From positions 223,238,486 through 223,302,485 of the forward strand of contig NC_053491.1 in the NCBI RefSeq assembly GCF_905171775.1: a stretch of DNA of 64,000 bases. The letters run 5' to 3'. The notes under the pieces are model-generated. The model ran no database searches, had not been told where the DNA came from, and worked only from the letters and a program-made list of their open reading frames with translations. The number at the start of each line of letters is the position of its first letter. Positions within the stretch are counted from its first letter, which is position 1. Both the position numbers and the translations under genes were made by a program. Below, piece after piece: positions 26,014 through 40,207 of this stretch. Origin of the DNA: Rana temporaria. Its lineage: Eukaryota > Chordata > Amphibia > Anura > Ranidae.

Positions 26014-29000
26014 CACACACACATACACAGAATAAGAATTATATATAACAAGATATCTATAAATATGGAAACCTGACCTGAAACCTATTACACTGCTTGT
26101 GCAGCACTGAGCGTGTGCGAGATCTGCAATCAGGAAATCCAGGAAGTAATACAGTCTGGCTTCAGATGCCCACACTTAAGATGGCCACGGTCTAATGCTA
26201 GTTTATAAACTTTTAAAATGCTGTAATAACTAAACGGACCTTAGTTTGCAGACTAACTTTACTAGAATACATTAAGCTTGTGTATTATAGGGGTATTTTT
26301 TTTTTAAGTGTAATTTTGGCCGGAACTCCACTTTAAACAGGATTAGGGTACCCTGGTGTGCAGTAGGGGCTTTACTTAAAGTTGAACTCAAGCTCAACAA
26401 CTAAATACACAGAAAAAATACATACACATGAAGTGTTTTACCTGGCTAAAAAGATTTTCTTCTGGCAAATGTTATCAATTTCACACCCCTGTGCCATGCT
26501 GCGTAGTCAGCTTGGGGATGTCTCTTTTCTTGTAAATCAGGGTGATAAGACTGCAGCACTATTGCAATGGTGCATCAATAGTGGAAACCCGTTATGAATT
26601 GCAATCATAAGCATTAATCAACAATGATTTTCCTTTTTTGATCTATTTTTATGTATTTGCTGTTTTTCAGCAAGTCCTAAAGATCAGTGTATTTGGGATG
26701 CACATATGAGAAGATGCACTGGAGAAATCATCATAGCAATAAAACAAAAGGTAATATTCCTAGTCTATGATTTTTTTGTAATACCCAGACACGTTATCAT
26801 CAGAGGTAGACATGAAGGAATCATAAAGGCTGCTTCTTCTGAATGAGAAGCACAGAAAAGGCCTCCTAAGGTGTGGAACTTAAAGTGGAGGTTCACCCGG
26901 AAATGACAATTTTTAAGATTAGATTCATGCTCATTTTGTCTAGGGGAATCGGGTATTTTTTTTTAAATCGAAGCCTTACTTACCGTTTTAGAGATACATC
27001 TTCTCCGCCGCTTCCGGGTATGGGCTGCAGGACTGGGCGTTCCTTCTTGATTGACAGGCTTCCGACAGGCTTCCGACGGTCGCATCTATCGCATCACGAT
27101 TTTCCGAAAGTAGCCAAACGTCGGTGCGCAGGCGCCGTATAGAGCCGCACCGACGTTCGGCTTCTTTCGGCTACTCGTGACGCAATAGATGCGACTGTCG
27201 AAAGCCTGTCGGAAGACTGTCAATCAAGAAGGAACGCCCCGTCCCGAAGACCATACCCGGAAGCGGCAGAGAAGATCGCTCTCTAAAACGGTAAGTACTG
27301 CTTCGTTTTTAAAAAAACTACCCGATTCCTCTAGACAAGGGTGAACTCCCGCTTTAAAGGAACACTAAAGGTACAATTTTTTTTTTTTTTAAATAACATG
27401 CATGTTATACTTACCTCCACTGTGCAGATCGTTTTGCACAGAGTGACCCGGATCCGTGTCTTCTGGGGTCCCTCGGCGGCTGTCTCGGCTCCTCCTCGCA
27501 AAAGCTTTCCACGTTCATGCGAGCTCCCTCGCATGGTGGAAAGCTTTTGCGAGCGCGCTCCCGTGATACAGCAGCGGCCATAGCCGCCGACTGTATCACT
27601 CGGCCCCGCCCCCCGGCGCGCCGCGTCATCCGCTGTGATTGACAGCAGCGCCAGCCAATGGCTGCGCTGCTATCAATCCGCCCAGCCTAGCCAATCAACG
27701 GCCAGGCTGGGAACCGAGCAGGACGACAAGCACGCGCCCGGGACTTTCGAACGGTGAGGTACGTAAAACGGGGGCTCGGGGGGGGGGGCGGTGCTGTCAG
27801 ATGTTTTTTTACCTTAATGCATAGGATGCATTAAGGTAAAAAAACTTTTACCTTTACAACTCCTTTAAGTCAAAAAATCACTAGATCACTGCAGACTGGC
27901 CCCTTTTGCAGGTATAGCTTTGTAAAACATTAAAAATAAGTACCTGTACAGTAAAACACGGTCTTACCCTGCTCAGCAAATGCTCATTTGCTCTCTATTT
28001 TTAGGCAAATGTGGAGGCCAATCTGCTGACAACACAGGAGCCTTAATTTATACTGCTTTTCAGGGGTTCTGGGCTTCAGCAAAATGGCAGTCTCCAGCAA
28101 GAATAAGTAGGCAATTTACAGTACACACTCATTTTGGTAGCATAATTATTAAAGGGGTTGTAAAGGTACAATATTTTTTCCGTAAATAGCTTCCTTTACC
28201 TTAGTGCAGTCCTCCTTCACTTACCTCATCCTTTGATTTTGCTTTTAAATGTTCTTATTTCTTCTGAGAAATCCTCACTTCCTGTTCTACTGTCTGTAAC
28301 TCCACACAGTAATGGGAGGCTTTCTCCCTGGTGTGGAATGTCGTGCTCACCCCCTCCCTTGAACTACAGGAGAGTCAGGACGCCCACTAACACACAGCTC
28401 CTTTCTTTATCTGCAACATAGAGAGTGTCATGACTCTCCTGTAGTCCAAGGAAGGAGACAAGCACGACACTCCACACCGGGGAGAAAGCCGCCTCGCACT
28501 ACTGTGTGGAGTTACTGTACAGACAGGAAGTGAGGATTTCTCAGAAGAAATAAGGACATTTAAAAGCAAAATTGAAGGATGAGGTAAGTGAAGGAGGACT
28601 GCACTAAGGTAAAGGAAGCTATTTACAAAAAAAAAGAGTACCTTTACAACCCCTTTAATGTGGAATGTTTGTTCCTTGCTAAAGAACATTATTTTTTATC
28701 ACATTGTTATAGTTAAAATTCCACTTTAAGACAGGAGGTATCTACATGTTACATGCCCAGCATAAATGCAAATAAAGAGTTTATTTCCCATTTTAATGAA
28801 TGAAGCTGCTGTAATAACCCCAAAAGGGCCGCTGACAGATTGTGATGAAAGATGATAACAGTACAGTCACACAGATGATGATGGTACCCTGATGATCCTG
28901 ATGAACAGTAAATTAACCAGCGGCATGACTTTAAAAGATGCAGCTTTCCCAGTGGGTGAATCTCTTGGGCCAGATGTGTAGGGTTGAGCTTCAAAAAGGC

Positions 29001-32000
29001 AGGCTAGACCCCAGTGAGGCTTTTGGGCTTAGAAGCATGAACAATCCAACAGTAACTCCTCAGGCCTCAGTTTGAACCAAATATTTATACCCTCTCCCAT
29101 CATGCCCCCAGTGGCTTGAACCTAAGGCCTCATACACGCGACTGAGTTTCTCGGCAAAAAAGAGCAAGAAACTTGCTGGGATTTTTTTTTTTTTTGCCGA
29201 GGAAACCGGTCGTGTGTACATTTTTAGTCGAGGAAACTGTCGAGGAACACGTCGAGCCAAAAGAGAGCAAGTTCTCTTTTTCCTCGATGGGAATGGAGAA
29301 AATTGGCACGTCGAGTTCCTCGACAGACTAACAAGGAACTCGACGAGAAAAAGGATGTGTTTCGCCCGTCGAGTTCCTCCGTCGTGTGTACGAGGCTTCA
29401 GCCTGGCAGTGAAAACTCATATTATAATCAGAGGAGCAAGTGACACCTACTGACAACACTGAGAAATCACAACCCCTCTGAGCTTACAGAGAAACTTAGT
29501 GCACAACTATACAAATCAAAAACTGACACAACTATTATCCAGCCAAAAACTTAATTTTCCTACTGACTAGCAACCTATCTAAGAGGGTGCTAGGAAGCTA
29601 AACTATATAGAAAAGTCCATTGGAAGTCCGATAGTGTGTATGAGGCTTTAGACTCCGCTTCCCAGCAAAACCCAGTTGTAGTCAGGGTAGAGTCTTCTCC
29701 TATACAGATCCGTGACAATGAATCATAATATTTTTGGATTATGTACATTCAATACGTTAAAAAGGCTCTTCTGTCTCTACTCTTAGTGTTCATGTACAAA
29801 GCTACCTATTGACACCATTATGTGACCCCCACCCAGGGCCGTTTGAAGGAATTTAGGGGCCCCAAGCAAAATGGGGGCCCGCAAGCCCCCCCCTGCACGC
29901 AAAGCCTACGTTAGCGCTTCACTAATTTTTTACACCCATGTGCTTACCCCCCCCCCCCTAGTCCCTATGTTTTTCTATTTTCACCTCCCCTTCTTCCCTG
30001 TAGGCTGCCGCTATAGCGTGGCCGAGCTCCTCTTCCTCCTGTCAGTCTGGTGTTCTATCATTATGGGTCCCCAGTCCCCTATCAGATAGTGCCCGGGCTG
30101 GGTACCCTGCGGTACAGGAGATTCAGTTTCCTGTGTTGCCGGCCGGACTGAAAACTGTGGACTTCCTGTCAGTCCGGCCGGGAACAGGAAACTGAATCTC
30201 CTGTACCACGCGCGGTACCTGGCCGGACTGACAGGACTCCAGGAGGGAGGAAGAGGACCTCGGCCACGCTACAGACTGGGAAGGGGAAGTTGGGGGCCCC
30301 AGGCCAGCTCGGGGCCCCAAGCAATTGTTTGTTTTGCCTGTCCTGTAGCGACGGGCCTGCCCCCACCTTCAGCCTTCAGAGTATTCCACAAATGTGAGTT
30401 TATGATAACCTATGAAATACTAACTTAGAATATTGGATTGTATAAACTTTTATTCCCATCTATTTCCAGCTATTGCATATATTGCAAAACCTTTCGTTTC
30501 CTACAGGAGTGTAAAAAACGTAATTAATTTTAAAGGCATTTCACCCAAAGATTCACAAAACAAATTCATTAGCTCTCATATTTAAATAACTGTTTAAATG
30601 GCCCAAAATCCATGGGCTTAAACTCCTTCTTGTACGCCACCCTTAATTGTTTCCTAACGCATTTCACACTCATATGTTACTGTGAGGAAACTGGATGAGG
30701 CGGCAGAAGATTGGAAGGCAATCCGAGATGTAAAAGCTACATGCTTCACCTCCTAATGGATAAATCAACTTTGGGCATTGATACGTAGTGCTAAGGTGAA
30801 TAGGCCATTCTACCTCTTCATATCATATGTGTTTGCTATATTGCTCATAGTAGTCTCTCTGCATTGTTGAAGGTTAAACACTACAAAAAGCTAGAACATC
30901 TCATTACTGAAGGTACTTGTTTATGAAGGTCAAGAGGCATTAGCCATGCAGTATTCAATAACCGCTGACTTGTTTTCTTGCAGTTAAATGAAGCTTGCTT
31001 CCTAATGTTGAAAGAGTTCAGTAAAATGAACTCCTCTCGAAGCAGCCTTGTAAGTACTTCCTTATGCACTTTTCATGCCATTGCTTTTGCATTATTTCTA
31101 TATGTATAATGTTCATAAATTCAGGTATTTAGAACAATTGCCTTTCACCTGAATGTTTTTAGCATTCATTTGGAATACGAGGCCACTTTAATATCTTTCC
31201 TATGAGCCTCAAAGCACGCCTTGGGTCTTTTGAACTACCAGCAGTGCACCTTTAATAACACCTGTACAAAAGCATAACTAGAACCTTCAGGGCCCCGGTT
31301 CAAGAATCCATGAAGGGCCCCCCTGACCCCCCTCTTCCCTCCAATCCCAGGGCCCTTTACTCCCATCGCTGGGTTGTTTTTAAATCCCTTACATCAGAGT
31401 CCACAGAGTTCCCCCCTTACATCAGAGTCCACAGAGTTCCCCCCTTACATCAGAGTCCACAGATTTCCCCCCTTACATCAGAGTCCACAGATTTCCCCCC
31501 TTACATCAGAGTCCACAGATTTCCCCCCTTACATCAGAGTCCACAGATTTCCCCCCTTACATCAGAGTCCACAGATTTCCCCCCTTACATCAGAGTCCAC
31601 AGAGTTCCCCCCTTACATCAGAGTCCACAGAGTTCCCCCCTTACATCAGAGTCCACAGAGTTCCCCACTTACATCCGAGTCCACAAATTTCCCCCCTTAC
31701 ATCCGAGTCCACAGATTTCCCCCCTTACATCAGAGTCCACAGATTTCCCCCCTTACATCAGAGTCCACAGATTTCCCCCCTTACATCAGAGTCCACAGAG
31801 TTCCCCCCTTACATCAGAGTCCACAGAGTTCCCCCCCTTCATCAGAGTCCACAGAGTTCCCCCCTTACATCAGAGTCCACAGATTTCCCCCCTTACATCA
31901 GAGTCCACAGATTTCCCCCCTTACATCAGAGTCCACAGATTTCCCCCCTTACATCAGAGTTCACAGATTTCCCCCCTTACATCAGAGTCCACAGAGTTCC

Positions 32001-35000
32001 CCCCTTACAACTGAATCCACAAAGTTCTCCCCTTACATCTGAATTTACAGAGTTTCCCCTTACATCTGAATCCACAGAGTTTCCTCTTACACCTGAATCT
32101 GCAGAGTCATCCTTTACATTTGAATTGGCAGAGTTCCCCTTATATCTGAATTAGCAGAGTTCTCTTACTGTAGAGGGGCAACTTTGCAGTTTTTGATGTA
32201 AGGGAGAACCCTGGGGACTCTTATTTAAGGGGGGGACACTGAAAAACTCTAATGTAAGGAGGAAACTCTGATGTAAGAAGGAACGCTGCAGACTGGGGTA
32301 AAGGGGAACTGTAATATACAAGGGTCTGTGGTAACCAGAGCCCCCACTTACATCAGAGTTTCCAGCATTCCCATTTAATCAGGGTTTCCAGAGCCCCCCT
32401 TACATCAGAGTTTGCAGAGTTCTCCCTTAGATCAGAGTTCCCAGCATTCCCCTTTAATCAGTGTGTGCAGAGCACTCCTTACATCAGAGTTTGCAGAGTT
32501 CTCCCTTAGATCAGAGTTCCCAGCATTCCCCTTTAATCAGTGTGTGCAGAGCACTCCTTACATCAGAGTCCGCAGAGTGCCCCTTACATCAGAGTCCACA
32601 CAGCCCCCCTTGCATCAGAGTCCATAGAACCCCTCTTACATCAGAGTCTGCAGAGTGTCCCTTACATCAGTCCACAGAGCACCTTTACACCTGAGTCCAC
32701 AGATTTTCTGCTTCCACAGTGGCGAAACTCCAGGGCCAGTCGAACATTCCGACCCTGCTAGTTCCGCCACTGGTATGAGCAAATCAACTTACATGAGGCA
32801 AAATTTGACCTATTACAAGCTAATTCACTCAATTAAAAACATTAAGTGCTTCTAGTGACTTAAATAAAAACAGAACCCCAATAAAAATGTTACTTTGGTT
32901 CCAACCGTTTCTGTGGTTCAACACTAGTGTACAGCATAACCAGGAAAAAAATTTAATGTGGGGGGGGGGCTTAATTTAATTTTTTTTAGGCTAAATACAT
33001 TTTTAGCAAATAAAGAAAATACCTGTTTATCCTGCTAGAAATGTTGAGGCCTTGTATTTTTTTGTGTACTGAACTGAAACTTTTTAGCAATGTTAGCAGC
33101 TCGGATTGCATGGGTGGTCTCAGCCATGCGATCCAATTCCGTCCGTAGCCACAGTTCGCACTGCGATCTATGAACTGATCAGGGGGTGTCGTTAACATTG
33201 TATTGACACCCGCAGCAGTTCGCAGAGGGCAGAGTGTTCCTGCATCGCTATAGTGTGAACCCAGGCTTACTGGCGTAATAAACAGGTGAAATAAAGAAAA
33301 AAATATTTGAGAAAAATTAGTGCAGTTTTTTCTTGTTAAAGAAAATAGGTACAATGGGCCAGATCCACAAAAGGGATACGACGGCGTATCTGCTGATACG
33401 CCGTCGTATCCCTGTTTCTAACTATGCGGCTGATTCATAGAATCAGTTACGCATAGCTAGTCCTAAGATCCGACAGGTGTAATGGACTTACACTGTCGGA
33501 TCTTAGGATGCAGTACCGCGGCCGCCGCTGGGGGCATTTCTCGTCGAAATCCAGCGTCGGGTATGCAAATTAGCACTTACGGAGATCCACAAAGCTTTTT
33601 CCCTTCGTTAAGTCTCTGTAAGTGTTAGTTTGCCGTCGCAAAGATAGGGCTGCTTTTACGAAGTGTAAAGTTAGTACACCATGTAAAAGTATACCTGTCT
33701 TTCCTGCGTCGCTGTCAAATTTCTTTTAAAACATTTTTTTTTCCCGCCGCATCTCTTTTTTACCCGTCACGATTCACAAAACTCGGCGCAACGTAACGCA
33801 AAGCACGTCGGGAAAATAGCGTCGGGAGCATGCGCAGTACGTCCGGCGCGGGAGCGCGCCTAATTTAAATGGGACTCGCCCCATTTGAATTAGCCCGCCT
33901 TGCGCCGGACGGATTTAAGTTACACCGCTGCAAATTTCCAGGTAAGTGCTTTGTGGATCGGGCACTAACTTGTGTAATTTGCGGCGGTGTAACTTAAATC
34001 ACAAAAGTTACGTTGCGCCCGCTGGTTGTGGATCTGGCCCAAAATTTCTGATAGTGTCAAATAAGGACAACTAATGTCGCACGTGACAAAGATTCCGCTA
34101 AATGATACATTTATTGGCTATATTTTGATTTGAGAGTTATAATCATAATTTGCAGAAGAGTCAGCTGAGTTGCTGTTCCCATGCCAGCTTTAAAAAGCCA
34201 TTTCAGAATACTTAATAACGCTCCCGTCCACTCAGGGAAAATTAATGAACTAAAAGGCATTGATTTCCCCACTCAGTGCTTTCCCCTTTCAGTGCTTTCT
34301 TGGAAACAAAGTAGGTTTGAATGTGTGATACAAACACTTTGTCCTATTACTTGGGTTTATTCAAAAAGAGAGTAAAAAATCAGCTTTTCCTTATTTCCTG
34401 AAATAACTTTTTGTAATATATTCCCCAGTAAGCAGGCTATGTAATCATGTGGCTTGTAATATTTCCTTCTCCCCGATCCCCTCCCCATGACCTTACCATT
34501 GAGATCAACGGCACAACCATTGGTTCCTCTACACGCCGCAAGGTGCTGGGTGTAATCCTAGACTCTGCCCTCACATCCAATCACTGGCTACATCTTGCCA
34601 CCTTAACCTCCGCAACATTTCCAGAATTCGCTCCTTCCTTGCTAACGACAAGACAAAACAACTTATTCACTCCCGACTCGACTACTGCAACTTTCTCCTC
34701 ACTGGCCTACCCTTACACAAGCTATTTTCCTTCAAATCTATTACGAATGCTGTTGCTAGACTAATAAACATTACTGACCGATCCATAACTGCTGCCCCTC
34801 TCAGCCAATCCCTTCACTGGCTTCCACTACCCTACGTCTAAAATTCGGAATACTAACCACAACATACAAGGCCACCCACAACCCTGCCCCCAGCTACATC
34901 ACCAACCTCATCTGCAGATATCTCCCAAACCATCCTCTCTGCTCCTCCCATGACCTCCTGCTCTATAACTCCCTTGTTACCCCCCTCCCATGCTCACCTA

Positions 35001-38000
35001 CAGGACTTCTCAAAAGCCTCTCCCATCCTCTGGAACTCTCTGCCCCAGTATGTCGGGTCAGCCCCTACCCTGTCCGCCTTTAGGCTATCCCTGAAAACGA
35101 ATTTATTCAGGGAAGCCTATCCCACCGCCACTTAAGAACCATTCCCAAGCCACCTCCATCAGATATTTCCAAGCAGCTATTACCCTTTGTACCATCTCCC
35201 CCTTCCTTTAGATTGTAATCTCCACAAGCAGGGCCCTCCTGTCCCTTCTGTATGGAACTGTATTGTAATTGTACTACCCCCCCCCCCCCCTACATTGTAA
35301 AGTGCTGCACAAACTGTTGGCTGTTGGCACTATTTAAATCCTGTATAATAAAAATAATAATGTTGCCATTATTTCCAAATTAAGTGTATTTATCTGTATA
35401 AATGGGCACAACACAAAATCTCAGTCAACGGATTGCTGATACATAAGAGAATGGGTACTTGTAGAAACATAAGCAGGAAGTGAGTGTATGGCTCAACAAA
35501 CAGTTAGCTTTAGTGCAAACAAATGGGAAAATGCATATGCAGGCAGCTTGTTTTTCTGGCAACCACTGGGATTCCTTCTGTCATGTATTCTGGCTGTTCT
35601 CATTCCAACCATCCCTATTCAAAATAAAGAAAACAGCTAGTATGCTGTAAGTAGGCAGATTTCAAGCATTTAGGAAAGCAGTTTATGCACTTTTCTTATT
35701 ATTTCATGTGTGCCAAGAGATTTGCTAACATTTCGGACACATTCTAACCACAGCCTCCCCAAAGTTGTCCAAAAGCTAAAAAAAAATCCTGCCGAATTGG
35801 CTGAAATTTAAGTAGTTTGTGGCCCTATCAGACAAAAAAATCAATGGAGCCAGGTGAAGCCAAACAGTGACTGCATGCTATCAAAGCAGTAACTGTTCGG
35901 GTATTCAGAAACCCATAGATGCTGCAGCTGTCTGAATACAATAGGCGGCTGGGGAGACTTCTACATCCTTGCTATTTAGCGTGGATGGATACAGAAATGT
36001 ATTGGTCTCTTTTGTCCAGCCTGAACACTTTGGCCTAACAGAACGTGGCATTAGCTTTAGCTGCGATTCAGCAGGGCAGTGGGGGAATGAATTGCTGCCA
36101 AGAAATCGCTTTTTTTTTTTTTTTCCTATTTTGACCATTCTAAAGAAATAACAAAATATGTACAGGCCATTATTCATTTTAAACATTCCTTTGTGTACAG
36201 ACAAGTTACACCGGATTGCCTAATACATTTTGGCAACATTAGTAACAAAGAATTGTCAAGGTTTCAGCTGCGTCACTGAGATGTGACCCTGTTTGACTCT
36301 GAAATGCTATAATAAGCATGAATATAGGATTCTGCATCCATAAATAAAAAACGCTTAGAGAAGTCTGTAATTTGGATAACTAATTAAATACTAATGCCTT
36401 ATTTTTTTCCAGACAAGCAGATCGGAATTTCGACTTGTTCTGCAAAATTTTAACATTCCCATGTTGGCAGTGGATCTGGAACACTTGCTGGCCAGGTAAG
36501 CAAGTGAGACAATATTCCTTTAACATTGCTGTGTGGGCTACAGCCAATACAAAGTGATGTACAGTATAGGAACAGTACACAGATTTTCCGTGTTGGGCTT
36601 ATGGCACTGCAAACAATTTTAAAATAAATAGGGCCAGATTCAGGTAGGAGATGTGACGGCGTATCTCCAGACACGCCGTCGTATCTCTGAGTGTGAGGCG
36701 TCGTATCTTGGCGCCTGATTCAAAGAATCAGATACGCCAGAATTTTTGTAAGATACAACCAGCGCAAGTCTCCTACGCCGTCATATCTTAACTGCATATT
36801 TACGCTGGCCGCTAGGGGCGTGTACGCTGATTTACGCCTAGAATATTTAAATCAGCTAGATACGCCTATTCACGGATGTACGCCCGGCCGTCACAGTACA
36901 GATACGCCGTTTACGTAAGGCTTTTTCCGGCGTAAAGTTACCCTGCTATATGAGGTGCAGCCAATGTTAAGTATGGACGTCGGGACCAGGTCGAATTTTC
37001 CGTCGATAACGTTGTTTGCGTAAGTCGTTCGCGAATAGGGCTGTGCGTCATTTACGTTCACGTCGAAAGCATTGGCTTTTTGCGGGTTAATTTGGAGCAT
37101 GCGCACTGGGATACTTTCACGGACTGGGCATGAGCCGTTCTAAAAAAGCGTAATTTACGTGGGGTCACAATAAATTAGAATAAAACACGCCCACATCTTC
37201 CACATTTGAATTAGGCGGGCTTACGCCGGCCTATTTACGCTACGCCGCCACAACTTTGCTTTGTGAATACTGCACTTGCCTGTCAAAGTTGCAGAGGCGT
37301 ATCGTAAATAGGATACGTTACGCCTGCACAAAAATAAATTTTTTATTATATCAATAAAATAGTACATACATACAGCAAAAGCCTAAATGACAGAGTTGCA
37401 GTACAAACAAAACAGCAGAGATATAATCAGATCTGTAAAGGCTGTGCTTGTAAACATGGTACGGGCCTTGATGACCTAGACCAGTCTACCCCAACTGGGT
37501 TCTAACCGTAGGACTGGAAGCACATCACGATAAGTAATGGTACAGCCTGTACTATAGAAAGAGTAAAAATAAATTAAATAAAGATAAAAATAAAAGTAAA
37601 ATAAATACAAACAAAATATCCACTATGAACTAATAAAATATTCATTGCTCTACACCTGCATACTGCTTAATACTAAGCATAAATGTTTTCAAAAACTCAA
37701 GTAGAAATTAAATATTGCAATCTTTTAAATAGGCGGAGGCTCTATGATGTGTTAGCCATGTTTTCCATTTTTTCCTAAAAGAGGGGATTGTGTGGTTTTT
37801 ATAAGCTTACTCTATTAGCTTTTAGATGATCCCTGAAAACCCTCCTTTTCAGAGACGCTTATCCTACCCACACCTAGCAACTGCATTTTCATTTTCTCTA
37901 TCAGTTAATCCCCCACAGTTATTTCCTTTTGTATCATTTGACCTTTCCTTCTAGATTGTAAGATCTAATGATCAGGACCCTCTGATTCCTCTTGTATTGA

Positions 38001-40156
38001 ATTGTATTGTAACTGTACTGTCTGCCCTCATTTTGTAAAGCGATGTTGGCGCTATATAAATCCTGTATAATAATAATACCTAAGATGACGGTTCCTTCCT
38101 GGATAAAAGATTGAGTCCCAAAGAAGGATCTTACTGGGGGTGACTGCAGGGCTTTTATGCTGGAACCTTGTGAGGATAAGGCCTCGTACACACGATAGTT
38201 AAACAGAGGACAACAGTCTGATGGACCGCTTTCATCGGTCAAAACCGTTCGTGTGTGGGCCCCATAAGTTATTTAACCATCGGTTAAAAAAAAGCCAACT
38301 TGCTTTAAATTTAACCGATGGATTCCTAACCGATAGGACAAAACCGATCGTTAGTAGGCACGACCTTCGGTTAAAAATCCACGCATGCTCAGAATCACGT
38401 CGTTGTGTTTTACGTCCCCACGTTCTGACACGATCGTTTTTTTAACCGATGGTGTGTAGCCGCGACGGACCATCAGTCAGCATCATCGGTTAACCGATGA
38501 AAACGGTCCATCGGTCCGTTCTCATCGGATGGACCGATCGTGTGTACGCGGCATAAGAGCTGGCTGACTCTCCTGGACTAAAAAGATGCTGTTGCTACTG
38601 GTGATGTCTGCTAAAGAGCTCTAACACAGGAGTGTTGGTTTTGACTTAAAGGCTCTTTTCCTGTGCCGTGACAAGTGAAGTATTGGAGTTTTGCTGAAGT
38701 CCTAAGCATCAGTAACCCTAACCCTCTCTCAGATGGACAGTGAATAATAAGATGCCCATCTGTCTACAAGTCCCACTATACCTAAGTGATCTACCCCTAA
38801 GGTGAAAAGTCTCTGGGGGTACCACCATGCTCCAAGGGGGTCAGGGGGTGCTACATTATGGTTCTCTATGGTGTTTTATTCATCAAAATGTTTCTATAAT
38901 TAGTTTATACATCTGTCAATGCTGTCAATGTCCTTGAAATTAATTGTAAAAATCAATGTAGCATCCATAGAACATGATCAGATTTTCATTATTTTAATTA
39001 TATGATTGCATCATTAGGTTTAACCTGAGGCGGAAAGATGGGCTGGTGGACTATATTGCATTTGTGAATAAACTGAAGAGCCGATCAAGATTGAGCTTTA
39101 TGAAAAGAATGTTGGAAGAAACTGAAGAAAGGTCTAGAAATAGCTATTTATTGTATGCTCCCTGTTTAAATATCCAAAAGTAGATTTCAAACCTTACTAA
39201 TAAGCTGTGCATTAGGGCCATCCTCTATTCCAGCCATTCTCAACCACGGTGCTGCCGCACCCTGGGGGTGCTGCCTGGGGTCATCAGAGGTGCAGCAGCA
39301 TCCTGGTAGAATAAGGCATGTGGATCTCACTCCTCTGTTAAACTGTACATTGGCAAAGCAGGTGCTTGATCAGGAACGTGAAAGCAGTGGATGGGGAAGA
39401 TGTCTTCCCGAGTATGTGCTGTACTCTCCACCTCCCCCTACAGTGCAGTATATGGCAGTGCCAGTCAGTAGTGTATTGAAGTTTTGTGCTGCCTTAGGCT
39501 TGACTAAACTCGTGCACCCCCTAATTTAAATATGACCCACCCCTTCCTGTCAAGGCCACACCCCTTTCTGTTTAAGATCCGCCCTGACATTTTCAAGTGG
39601 GGAGACTAGTTCTTAGGGCCTGGGGGGGGGGGGTAATGGATTCCCTTAATTTACATGGATTTCCTCTAACTTCCTGTTTGGCTAAGGGGCAGGAAGTGAA
39701 GGGAAATCTCTGCAATTGGACAGGTATGGTAAAAAATAAACTGACAGGGGCTATAACACTCCCTTACTCTATCCAAAATGAAAAAAATAAGTGTTGCCTA
39801 TAGTTCTACTTTAAGCACAAATTTCTGATAATTTTATGGAGAGGACTAAGATAACCATGCTAATGGTGCAGCAGAAAACATATAGCACAGTGAGGAAGGT
39901 TTGTGGTCCAGGATGATAGGACAGTCAAAATTAGAAGCAGCTTGCGTTACACTAACAGTGTAGCAGAAGCCGGCGGGAACTCTTTCCGTGCTGCCCCCCT
40001 GCAAAGTACAGCCCTAGGCCTGGGCCTTGTTGGCCTAGGCCAGGATACAGCATTAGTGCCAGTACATGTACAATACTGTGATTTAAAAAAAAGGCTTTCT
40101 GTGTGTGTGTATGTATGTGTGTGGTTAAATGTGGGTGTATGTATGTACAGTATGTT

Positions 40157-40207
<51 letters not shown>

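Larger units (their letters stand above)
23608..26336. mobile_element. possible composite TTAA element carrying minisatellites
   Basis: The left edge TTAAAGTGGAGCGCCACC and right edge GGAACTCCACTTTAA are inverted T2-type ends. Between them lie a nested GGGCC-type MITE, two imperfect copies of a GGGCGGGCAGAGGC(A/G)GAGAG block (24.64-24.80 kb) and two minisatellites. Whether this was ever one mobile unit is inference from the terminal match. Confidence 0.4.

Noticed and set aside
27420..27780. GC-rich block as a CpG-island promoter
   Set aside because: It is the interior of a TTAA-flanked MITE with inverted arms; no gene starts nearby.
31388..32030. CRISPR-like regular repeat pattern
   Set aside because: Units are directly tandem without unique spacers, and the DNA is vertebrate; it is a minisatellite.
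31310..32042. Two overlapping 222-234-aa frames
   Set aside because: Both are registers of the 28-bp minisatellite; no start context, splice structure or domain.
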